Positions 1 through 5,523 of a stretch of 5,523 nt of DNA are shown here, piece by piece. The position numbers and the translations under genes are program-made. This DNA comes from Dehalococcoidia bacterium (GTDB taxonomy: Bacteria; Chloroflexota; Dehalococcoidia; GIF9; UBA5629): contig JAQTLG010000136.1 in NCBI GenBank assembly GCA_028715025.1, positions 1 to 5,523 on the forward strand, written 5' to 3'. Each line of letters begins with the position of its first letter. The stretch's first letter is position 1. The notes below the pieces were generated by a model. It searched no databases and was not told where the DNA came from. It worked only from the letters and a program-made list of their open reading frames with translations.

Positions 1-1642
1 GGCACACGTGACATTCGAAAAGGAAAAAGATTACGTTGTCATGGAAGGCAAGGTAATCATCGTTGATGAGTTTACAGGCAGGCTGATGTTCGGCCGGCGT
101 TACTCGGAGGGGTTGCACCAGGCCATCGAGGCCAAGGAAAACGTCAAGATACAGAAGGAGAGCATCACGCTGGCCACTATCACCTTCCAGAACTACTTCC
201 GCCTCTACAGCAAGCTGGCCGGCATGACGGGCACTGCGGCCACCGAGGCCGAGGAGCTTTTCAAGATATATAAGCTCGATGTGGTGGTAATGCCTACCAA
301 TAAGCCCATGATACGGGCGGACAACCAGGACCTGATCTACAAGGACGAAGACTCCAAGTTCAAGGCTATCGCCAGCGAGATAGAGAAATTGAGCAAAGAG
401 GGCAAACCGGTGCTGGTCGGCACCGTCTCCATCGAAAAATCCGAATTATTAGATGATCTGCTTATGCGCAGGGGTGTGCGGCACGAGATACTCAACGCCA
501 AGTACCACGAGCGCGAGGCTGAAATCATCAAGCAGGCCGGCAGAGTGGGCGCCGTAACAGTGGCTACCAATATGGCGGGGCGCGGCGTGGACATCATACT
601 GGGAGGTAAGCCGCCGGCGAGAGAGGATTTCCAGGACGAGAAGGAGTTCCAGCGGAAATACGATGAGTGGAAGTTGGAACACGAGAGGGTGCTGGAGTTG
701 GGCGGGCTGCACGTCATCGGCACGGAGAGGCACGAGGCCAGGCGCATCGACAACCAGCTGCGCGGCCGCGCCGGACGCCAGGGCGACCCCGGGACCTCGC
801 AGTTTTTTGTCTCACTTGAGGATGATATAGTCAAGCGCTTCGGCGGAGACCGTGTTAAAGGCGTGATGGAGTGGGCCGGCATGGACGAGAATACATCGAT
901 CGAGCACCCCATGATCAGCAAGGCCATCGAGAATTCGCAGGTCAAGGTTGAAGCCTTCCATTTCGACATCCGCAAGCATCTGGTCGACTACGACAACGTG
1001 GTCAACAGGCACAGGGAAGTCATCTACAGCGAGCGAGACAAGATTCTATCGGGGGCGGACCTCAAGGCTAATATTCAGGAGCTGGTCGAGAAGCAGATCG
1101 AACAAATAGTAGACGCCTATTGCCACGGCTACGATGCCCCCGATCTCGAGGGCATTCTGCGAGAGATGGCTGAGATGTTGCCTCTGCCCGAAAACACGGC
1201 TGACATGCAGCTGGATAAGCTGGGAAAGAAACAAATCACCGAGAGGCTGATCGACTATACACGTAAGGTATACGAGCTCAGGGAGAAAGACCAGGGGCCG
1301 GAGCAGATGAGATTACTCGAGCGACTGGTAATGCTCAGGGTCATCGACGACCACTGGAAGGAACATCTCACCGCCATGGACCACCTGCGACAGAGCGTGG
1401 GTCTGCAGTCGGTCAGGCAGATCGACCCGCTGGTGGTCTACAAGAAAGAGGGAGGGGCTTATTTCGACAGCCTCATGGCGGGCATACAGCACGACATCGT
1501 TCACACGATATTCAAGGTCAGTATCGAGAAAAAGGAACTACCGACCAGGCGACCCTCCGCCGTACCGGGACAGAAGGTCGGTCGCAACGATCCCTGCCCC
1601 TGCGGCTCAGGCAAGAAATACAAGCACTGCCACGGGAAATAA
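1..1642 (+). CDS. secA: Preprotein translocase ATPase SecA, C-terminal part (5' end outside the window)
   Basis: SecA is the peripheral ATPase that drives unfolded preproteins through the SecYEG channel. The frame is open from base 2 to the TAA at 1640-1642, giving 546 visible codons. About 300 N-terminal residues, including the Walker A site, should lie upstream, so the GTG at base 8 is an internal Val and not a start. Numbering from base 8, I see IVDEFTGR (18-25), FQNYFRLYSKLAGMTGTA (60-77), the second helicase half with LVGTVSIEKSE (136-146) and TNMAGRGVDIILGG (187-200), and the arginine-finger motif QLRGRAGRQGD (250-260). The helical scaffold follows (DDHWKEHLTAMDHLRQ, 447-462). The protein ends in a short linker and an intact SEC-C zinc motif with Cys530, Cys532, Cys541 and His542, which in characterised SecAs binds SecB or phospholipid. 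A charged insert of about 30 residues (201-231) separates motifs V and VI; E. coli SecA has one of similar length. No frameshift is seen. Confidence 0.98.
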   Translation, partial: AHVTFEKEKDYVVMEGKVIIVDEFTGRLMFGRRYSEGLHQAIEAKENVKIQKESITLATITFQNYFRLYSKLAGMTGTAATEAEELFKIYKLDVVVMPTNKPMIRADNQDLIYKDEDSKFKAIASEIEKLSKEGKPVLVGTVSIEKSELLDDLLMRRGVRHEILNAKYHEREAEIIKQAGRVGAVTVATNMAGRGVDIILGGKPPAREDFQDEKEFQRKYDEWKLEHERVLELGGLHVIGTERHEARRIDNQLRGRAGRQGDPGTSQFFVSLEDDIVKRFGGDRVKGVMEWAGMDENTSIEHPMISKAIENSQVKVEAFHFDIRKHLVDYDNVVNRHREVIYSERDKILSGADLKANIQELVEKQIEQIVDAYCHGYDAPDLEGILREMAEMLPLPENTADMQLDKLGKKQITERLIDYTRKVYELREKDQGPEQMRLLERLVMLRVIDDHWKEHLTAMDHLRQSVGLQSVRQIDPLVVYKKEGGAYFDSLMAGIQHDIVHTIFKVSIEKKELPTRRPSAVPGQKVGRNDPCPCGSGKKYKHCHGK

Positions 1643-1652
1643 GCATTCCCGT
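1632..1652 (+). terminator. Hairpin 1 at the secA stop codon, possible weak terminator
   Basis: A perfect 7-bp inverted repeat, ACGGGAA (1632-1638) and TTCCCGT (1646-1652), encloses a 7-base loop containing the secA stop codon. No T-run follows the stem on either strand, so it does not meet the usual intrinsic-terminator pattern. It may help to end or stabilise the secA mRNA together with the next hairpin. The structure is seen in the sequence; the role is inferred. Confidence 0.4.
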
Positions 1653-1676
1653 AGGGGCGTACCTTCAGGTGCGCCC
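1651..1676. repeat. Short palindromic repeat-like element (GTAGGGGCG type) between convergent genes
   Basis: GGGCGTACC (1655-1663) pairs with GGTGCGCCC (1668-1676) around a 4-base TTCA loop, giving a 9-bp stem with a single G-T pair. It lies 2 bases after hairpin 1 and 11 bases before the ligase stop codon on the other strand. Many bacterial genomes carry dispersed intergenic palindromes that begin with GTAGGGGC and close with a matching GCCC arm, and this copy has that form. Only one copy is in the window, so repeat status rests on resemblance from memory. Lying between convergent genes, it could act as a bidirectional mRNA end or 3' stabiliser, but there is no T-tract on either side. Confidence 0.5.
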
Positions 1677-1687
1677 GCCTGTCTGCC

Positions 1688-3379
1688 TCAACTGGTTTTC
1701 TGCTTCTTTGCCTCTTCTTCCTGTAAAATGCGTCGCATGATCTTGCCGACCATCGACTTGGGCAATTCGGTCCTGAACTCCACATGCCGGGGCACTTTAT
1801 AGGCGGTCAGGCGCTCTTTGCAGAAGGCCTGTATCTCCTGCGGCGTGCATTGCTGGCCGGGCTTGAGGACGATCCAGGCTTTGACGGCCTCGCCCTGAAC
1901 GTCGTCTCTCACTCCGGCTACGCTGACCTCCAGCACCGCCGGATGCTGTGTGATCACCTCTTCCACCTCGCCGGGGTATACCTGGTGGCCGCTGGGTTTG
2001 ATCAGCTCCTTCTTGCGCGAGGTGATAAAGAGATATCCGTCCTCGTCCAGGTGGCCGATATCCCCGGTGTACTGCCATTCGCCGCGGAACATCTCGGCCG
2101 TGGCCTCCGGATGGTTCCAGTAACCCTGCATCAGATGCGGGGCCTTCACGATGACCTCGCCGTCCTCGCCCGTCTTCAGTTCCTGTGTGCCCGTATCGAT
2201 ATCGACGATCTTCATCTCCACATCCGGCGTGGGCATGCCCACCGAGCCCTCCTTCCATTTTCCCACGACGGGACCCATGACCAGTATGCCGGATTCGGTC
2301 AGCCCGTAAGCCTCTACAATCTTCCCGCCGGTCAGAGCCTCCCATCTTTTCTTGGTATCAACCAGCAGCGGAGCCGCTGCGGTTATGCACATCTTGAGAT
2401 TGCTGAAATCTATCTTGCCGGACTTTACATCGGGATGGTTCATAAGGGCGATAAAAAGTGTTGCAACACCGGGGAAGAAAGTTGGCCTGGTCTTTTTAAA
2501 GGTGGCGAGCAGGTCTTTGATATCGCGCGGATTGGGTATCAGCACGATGGGCACCGGCGGGTTTACGATGGTTGAGATCAGTATCCAGTTGCCGGCGCCG
2601 TGGAAGATGGGCATCAATAAAACAGCCTTATCGACCCAGCCCTTCATGATGGGCGAGCACCAGGCGCGTATCTGCATGGCATTCATAACAATGCCGCGGT
2701 GCGAATGCATCACGCCCTTGGGGGCGCCGGTCGTGCCGCCGCTGAAAAGTATCAGGGCGGTGTCAGTCGGCTTGACTATGACATCAGGCAGCGGCGACCC
2801 GGCGTATTTGCGCATGATCTCCTGCAGCCAGAGGTCACCCGGCTGCAGCTCGATCCTGTGGCCCCCCTTCTTCTCCATCAGCAGGGTGAACATGGCACGC
2901 ATGAAGGGGCTCAGGTATTCCTTGATGGAGGTGGCTATGATCGTCTTCACGTTCGTTTTCGATTGTATTTTCTTGACCTGGCTATAGAAAGGAGTAAGCA
3001 CGATCACGGTCTCAGCGCCGCTGTCCTTAAGGGCGTGTATCAGCTCTTCTTCGGAGTAGAGCGGATTGACCTGCGCCGTGATGCCGCCCGCCTTCCATAC
3101 GGCAAACTGGCTGATGATTATCTGGGGGCAGTTGGGCATGATCAGCGCAACACGGTCCCCCTTCTTCACGCCGGTGCCGGCCAGCGCCTTCGCCAGTGTA
3201 TCTACATACTCCACAAACTGCCGGTAGGATATGGTATTGCCTTTGAACCAGATCATCATGTGGTCGGGATTCTGGCTGGCGTTCTCCTTGATGACTTCGA
3301 GCAGGGTGATGTCCGGATAGGGCTGCAGGCTGTGGGCTACACCTTCGTCGTAGTTTTTCAACCAGGGATAATTGGCCAC
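1688..3379 (-). CDS. Long-chain-type fatty acyl-CoA synthetase (AMP-binding, FadD-like)
   Basis: This class I adenylate-forming enzyme should activate a carboxylic acid, probably a medium- or long-chain fatty acid, to its acyl-CoA through an acyl-AMP intermediate, feeding beta-oxidation or lipid synthesis. The 563 residues are full length for the family. Motifs are in order: P-loop SGGTTGAPKG (213-222), EAYGLTES (356-363), YTGDIGHLDEDGYLF (437-451, ribose-binding Asp440), the hinge block SRKKELIKPSGHQVYPGEVE (454-473) and the C-terminal PKSMVGKIMRR with catalytic Lys546. The N-terminal YPWLKNYDEGV block (4-14) and a hydrophobic, basic segment near 152-175 resemble bacterial FadD proteins; there is no signal peptide or clear membrane span. 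The start is GTG at 3379, fixed by a strong Shine-Dalgarno 5 bases upstream. The C-terminus is rich in Lys and Glu. The gene is alone on its strand, convergent with secA and divergent from polX. Chain-length specificity cannot be read from the sequence. Confidence 0.93.
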   Translation of the reverse strand: MANYPWLKNYDEGVAHSLQPYPDITLLEVIKENASQNPDHMMIWFKGNTISYRQFVEYVDTLAKALAGTGVKKGDRVALIMPNCPQIIISQFAVWKAGGITAQVNPLYSEEELIHALKDSGAETVIVLTPFYSQVKKIQSKTNVKTIIATSIKEYLSPFMRAMFTLLMEKKGGHRIELQPGDLWLQEIMRKYAGSPLPDVIVKPTDTALILFSGGTTGAPKGVMHSHRGIVMNAMQIRAWCSPIMKGWVDKAVLLMPIFHGAGNWILISTIVNPPVPIVLIPNPRDIKDLLATFKKTRPTFFPGVATLFIALMNHPDVKSGKIDFSNLKMCITAAAPLLVDTKKRWEALTGGKIVEAYGLTESGILVMGPVVGKWKEGSVGMPTPDVEMKIVDIDTGTQELKTGEDGEVIVKAPHLMQGYWNHPEATAEMFRGEWQYTGDIGHLDEDGYLFITSRKKELIKPSGHQVYPGEVEEVITQHPAVLEVSVAGVRDDVQGEAVKAWIVLKPGQQCTPQEIQAFCKERLTAYKVPRHVEFRTELPKSMVGKIMRRILQEEEAKKQKTS

Positions 3380-3384
3380 TGCTT

Positions 3385-3391
3385 ACCTCCT
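3385..3391 (-). promoter_or_regulatory. Strong Shine-Dalgarno of the acyl-CoA synthetase gene
   Basis: On the minus strand AGGAGGT lies 5 bases before the GTG at 3379-3377. This near-consensus ribosome binding site decides in favour of the GTG start. Confidence 0.85.
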
Positions 3392-3429
3392 CGTCTTGTT
3401 AGTGTCGCCTTGGACTGAAACCGGCATCG

Positions 3430-3438
3430 ATTATACCA
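3430..3438 (-). promoter_or_regulatory. Extended -10 promoter for the acyl-CoA synthetase gene
   Basis: Read on the minus strand, 3438-3430 is TGGTATAAT: a perfect TATAAT hexamer preceded by a TGn extension. At 17-bp spacing the -35 position (3458-3453) reads CCACGT, a poor match, which is acceptable for an extended -10 promoter. Transcription would begin near 3423, giving a leader of about 44 nt that includes the Shine-Dalgarno at 3391-3385. The motif is seen directly; its activity is inferred. Confidence 0.65.
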
Positions 3439-3455
3439 TGAATACGGGATACACG

Positions 3456-3464
3456 TGGTAAAAT
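3456..3464 (+). promoter_or_regulatory. Extended -10 promoter for polX, predicting a leaderless mRNA
   Basis: TGGTAAAAT matches the extended -10 TGnTATAAT with one mismatch. No convincing -35 lies 17 bp upstream (3436-3441 reads CCATGA). The expected +1 falls at about 3470-3473, on or next to the GTG start at 3472. No Shine-Dalgarno is visible before that GTG, which fits leaderless initiation. An alternative is an upstream promoter with TTGGAC (3410-3415) and TATACC (3432-3437), but its hexamers match less well. Confidence 0.5.
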
Positions 3465-3471
3465 AATCGCT

Positions 3472-5193
3472 GTGAAAAACGCGGAGATTGCCACGGTTTT
3501 CGATAACATAGCTGACCTGTTGGAGCTCAAGGGTGAAAACAGGTTCAAAATCCGCGCCTACGTGCGCGCCGCCGAGACCATCAGGCACCTGCCCGAGGAG
3601 ATGGAGTTGATGCACGAGGAGGGCAAGGATTTCCGGGATATCACGGGCATCGGCGATGCTATCGCAGCCAAGTCGATGGAGCTTATCACCACAGGCCGGC
3701 TGAGGTTTTACGATGAGCTGAAGGCCAGCCTGCCCGAGGGCATCATCAACCTGATGGAAATACCCGGCATCGGCCCCAAGACCGCGTACAAGCTGGCTAC
3801 CGAACTCGGCGTGGGAAGCGTTGACCAGCTCGAGGCGGCCATCAGGGACGGCAGGGTGGCCAAACTGGAAAGGATGGGAGATAAGACGGCCGCCAATATA
3901 CTGCGCGCCATCGAAGCCTTCAGACGCAAAGACAGGCGCATCCCCCTGGGAGAAGCCTTGCCGGTGGTCGAAGAGGTTTTGAGCGCACTGCAAACTGTGC
4001 CCGGAGTCCTAAACCTTACGCCTGCCGGCAGCCTGCGCAGGTTTAAGGAGACTGTAGGCGACATCGATCTGATGGCCACCGCCGACGATCCCGAGGCCGT
4101 TATCAGGGTTTTTGTGTCGTTGCCGCAGGTGAGGGAAGTGCTGGCGCAGGGACCCACCAAGGCCAGCGTGATCCTGCCAGGCGGGCTGCAGGCCGACCTG
4201 CGCATCGTGGAACACGCCGATTTCGGATCGCTGCTGCAGCATTTCACTGGAAGCAAGCAGCATAATGTCACGCTGCGCACCTGGGCACAAAAGAAGGGGT
4301 TCAGCCTCAGCGAGTACGGCATTTCGAATATAAATACCGGAAGGGTGGAGAGGTTTGCCCGTGAAGACGCCTTCTACGCTTACCTCGGGCTGCAGTATAT
4401 CCCTCCCGAGATCAGGGAGGATATGGGAGAGATCGACCTTGCCGAGAGAAAGGCTATTCCAGACCTGATCGAGCAAAAGGATTTAAAAGGTGATTTTCAT
4501 ACGCATACCATCGGCAGTGACGGTATAGACACCATCGAAGCCATGGCGGCCGCGGCCAGAGAGCTGGGTTACCAGTACCTGGCTATTACCGATCACTCCA
4601 GCGGGCGCAATATCGGCAGCGACAGGAAGCTTGACCGCGTTGCAAGGCAGACAGCCGAGATAAAAAGGCTCAACGCCTCATCCAAAGGGCCGTATCTGCT
4701 GAATGGTGTCGAGGTGGATATAAAGGCGGACGGCAGCCTGGACCTTCCCGACGATGTTCTGGCTGAGATGGACATCGTAATAGCCTCGGTGCATTCGTCC
4801 TTCATGCAGGCCAGGGACGTGATGACGCGCCGCATAATAGGCGCGATCGAGAATCCCCATGTGGATATGATAGCCCACCCCACCTGTCGCAAGATAGGGG
4901 AGCGTGAGCCGGTGGATGTAGACCTGGAGGCCGTATACAGCGCAGCCGTAAAGCACGGTAAAGCACTGGAGATAAATGCCATCCCCGACCGGCTGGATCT
5001 TAAGGACATACATGCTTACCGCGCGCGCGAGCTGGGGGTGACTCTGGCCATCGGCACTGATGCCCATGCTGTGTATCATCTCGGTTTCATGAAGTTCGGC
5101 ATCGGCGTGGCCCGCCGGGCGTGGTGCCGACCGGGAGATATTTTGAATACCAGGCCGTTGAACGAAGTACTCGCTTTCCTGCACAGGAGTTAG
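3472..5193 (+). CDS. polX: Family X DNA polymerase with C-terminal PHP 3'-5' exonuclease domain (PolX)
   Basis: Bacterial PolX fills short gaps during base-excision repair; its PHP domain is a Mn-dependent 3'-5' exonuclease with AP-endonuclease activity in studied members. At 573 residues it is the usual length (B. subtilis PolX is about 570). The N-terminal region carries helix-hairpin-helix elements: TGIGDAIAAKS (58-68), PGIGPKTAYKL (98-108) and ERMGDKTAANI (133-143). The palm has GSLRR (186-190), GDIDL with Asp197 and Asp199, and the third metal ligand Asp242 in QADLR. The TGSKQHNVTLR block is at 259-269. The PHP domain (about 338-572) keeps its predicted ligands: DFHTHT (His343, His345), Asp351, TDHS (His375), VEVD (Glu414), SVH (His441), AHPT (His469), LEIN (Glu500) and GTDAH (Asp530, His532). 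Both activities therefore look intact. The GTG start matches the usual family N-terminus (MKNAEIA...); an in-frame stop at 3439-3441 excludes a longer form, and no Shine-Dalgarno is seen. The next gene begins 6 bases after the stop. Confidence 0.97.
   Translation: MKNAEIATVFDNIADLLELKGENRFKIRAYVRAAETIRHLPEEMELMHEEGKDFRDITGIGDAIAAKSMELITTGRLRFYDELKASLPEGIINLMEIPGIGPKTAYKLATELGVGSVDQLEAAIRDGRVAKLERMGDKTAANILRAIEAFRRKDRRIPLGEALPVVEEVLSALQTVPGVLNLTPAGSLRRFKETVGDIDLMATADDPEAVIRVFVSLPQVREVLAQGPTKASVILPGGLQADLRIVEHADFGSLLQHFTGSKQHNVTLRTWAQKKGFSLSEYGISNINTGRVERFAREDAFYAYLGLQYIPPEIREDMGEIDLAERKAIPDLIEQKDLKGDFHTHTIGSDGIDTIEAMAAAARELGYQYLAITDHSSGRNIGSDRKLDRVARQTAEIKRLNASSKGPYLLNGVEVDIKADGSLDLPDDVLAEMDIVIASVHSSFMQARDVMTRRIIGAIENPHVDMIAHPTCRKIGEREPVDVDLEAVYSAAVKHGKALEINAIPDRLDLKDIHAYRARELGVTLAIGTDAHAVYHLGFMKFGIGVARRAWCRPGDILNTRPLNEVLAFLHRS
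5185..5189 (+). promoter_or_regulatory. Shine-Dalgarno of the gene following polX, inside the polX 3' end
   Basis: AGGAG at 5185-5189 lies within the last codons of polX. It is 10 bases before the ATG at 5200 and 13 before the adjacent ATG at 5203, so the first ATG is the likelier start. The position suggests that translation of the two genes is coupled. Confidence 0.65.
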
Positions 5194-5199
5194 CCCATT

Positions 5200-5523
5200 A
5201 TGATGAAGCCGCCGCAGGATGAGGACAGGGGTCAGCGCGCAGCAGCTCTGGCGGGCGACGCACGCGCCATCAAGCACCTGAAGGATGAGGTAAAGGCCGG
5301 CAAAAATTGGTATTCCGCACTGCTCGCGACTATTGCAATGTGGCGTAGCACCGAGGAAGAATATAAGGGCGAGCGCTACCTTTATCTGGTGGGGGGCGAG
5401 GCGTTCGACTGGCTGCGCCTGGCCGAACGGCTCTGCGATGAGATAAAAGAGTCGATACCCGGGGATGAGCTGACCGGCCTGCTCTTCTTCGACCGGCCCC
5501 CGATTGAGGTGAGCGAGCAGGAA
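5200..5523 (+). CDS. Uncharacterised protein, 3' end outside the window, downstream of polX
   Basis: The frame is open from ATG 5200 to the window edge: 108 codons without a stop, with the same codon preference as polX and an AGGAG Shine-Dalgarno. I do not recognise a characterised family. The product starts with a charged, Lys/Asp/Glu-rich stretch (about 1-36), followed by GKNWYSALLATIAMW (36-50), which looks like an amphipathic helix. The most distinctive block is GERYLYLVGGEAFDWLRLAERLCDE, around 58-82, with closely spaced aromatic residues. A segment GLLFFDRPPIEVSEQE follows at 93-108. There is no signal peptide, membrane span, nucleotide-binding loop or metal-binding cluster in the visible part. 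It faintly recalls conserved hypothetical proteins of Chloroflexota, from memory only. The 6-base gap implies co-transcription with polX, which hints at, but does not show, a link to DNA maintenance. Confidence 0.85.
   Translation, partial: MMKPPQDEDRGQRAAALAGDARAIKHLKDEVKAGKNWYSALLATIAMWRSTEEEYKGERYLYLVGGEAFDWLRLAERLCDEIKESIPGDELTGLLFFDRPPIEVSEQE

Noticed and set aside
8..10. GTG at base 8 as the start of a short SecA-like protein
   Set aside because: The frame is open to the window edge, the preceding codons (Ala-His) match the SecA family, and conserved SecA sequence begins at once, so this is an internal Val codon.
337..975. Minus-strand open frame inside secA (212 codons)
   Set aside because: Its Ser/Pro/Arg-rich product of low complexity is the reverse-strand image of conserved SecA helicase motifs.
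1784..2575. Long plus-strand open frame opposite the acyl-CoA synthetase (263 codons)
   Set aside because: It is antisense to a full-length enzyme with all its motifs. The translation is His/Leu/Gly-rich without any domain, as expected for the reverse strand of GC-rich coding DNA.
2352..3418. Two further plus-strand open frames within the ligase gene (2352-2987 and 2699-3418)
   Set aside because: They overlap each other and the real gene, have no recognisable motif, and the second runs through the ligase promoter and ribosome binding site.
3452..3457. CACGTG palindrome between the two promoters
   Set aside because: A 6-bp palindrome is expected by chance at this length and I know of no bacterial regulator that would make it informative alone.
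3438..3461. Seven-codon open frame (ATG to TAA) before polX, possible upstream leader peptide
   Set aside because: It has no ribosome binding site and lies upstream of the predicted polX transcription start, so it would not be in the mRNA; it is also out of frame with polX.
4678..5277. Minus-strand open frame across the end of polX and the start of the next gene (199 codons)
   Set aside because: It is antisense to the conserved PHP domain and to a gene with a good Shine-Dalgarno; no protein family is visible in it.

Overview
The window carries four protein-coding genes and almost no non-coding DNA. It looks like ordinary chromosomal sequence of a moderately GC-rich bacterium. The SecA with a C-terminal zinc motif, the FadD-like ligase beginning with an N-terminal 'YPWLKNYDEGV' block and the PolX-PHP polymerase would fit a Chloroflexota (Dehalococcoidia-like) genome. 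That placement rests on remembered family resemblance, is only moderately to weakly supported, and no marker here proves it.

Layout. Bases 1-1642 (+) hold the C-terminal part of secA, the preprotein translocase ATPase, cut by the left window edge. A 45-bp gap (1643-1687) follows, with two hairpins in tandem; the second resembles a dispersed 'GTAGGGGCG' palindromic repeat. Bases 3379-1688 (-) encode a complete class I adenylate-forming acyl-CoA synthetase of the long-chain type, convergent with secA. A 92-bp divergent control region (3380-3471) follows. It has a perfect extended -10 for the ligase on the minus strand and a near-perfect extended -10 for polX on the plus strand, the two forming a symmetrical inverted repeat. 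Bases 3472-5193 (+) encode a complete bacterial family X DNA polymerase with a PHP nuclease domain. Six bases later, a gene starting at 5200 (+) runs off the right edge; I cannot assign its function.

How the genes relate. The three recognisable genes belong to different processes: protein export, fatty-acid activation and DNA repair. The ligase appears to be a one-gene transcription unit lying between secA and polX. Only polX and the downstream unknown gene look like an operon. I see no mobile element, CRISPR array, tRNA, rRNA or riboswitch, and no undescribed multi-gene system. The points most worth checking are the compact divergent promoter, the likely leaderless polX mRNA, the tandem hairpins after secA and the unidentified gene behind polX.
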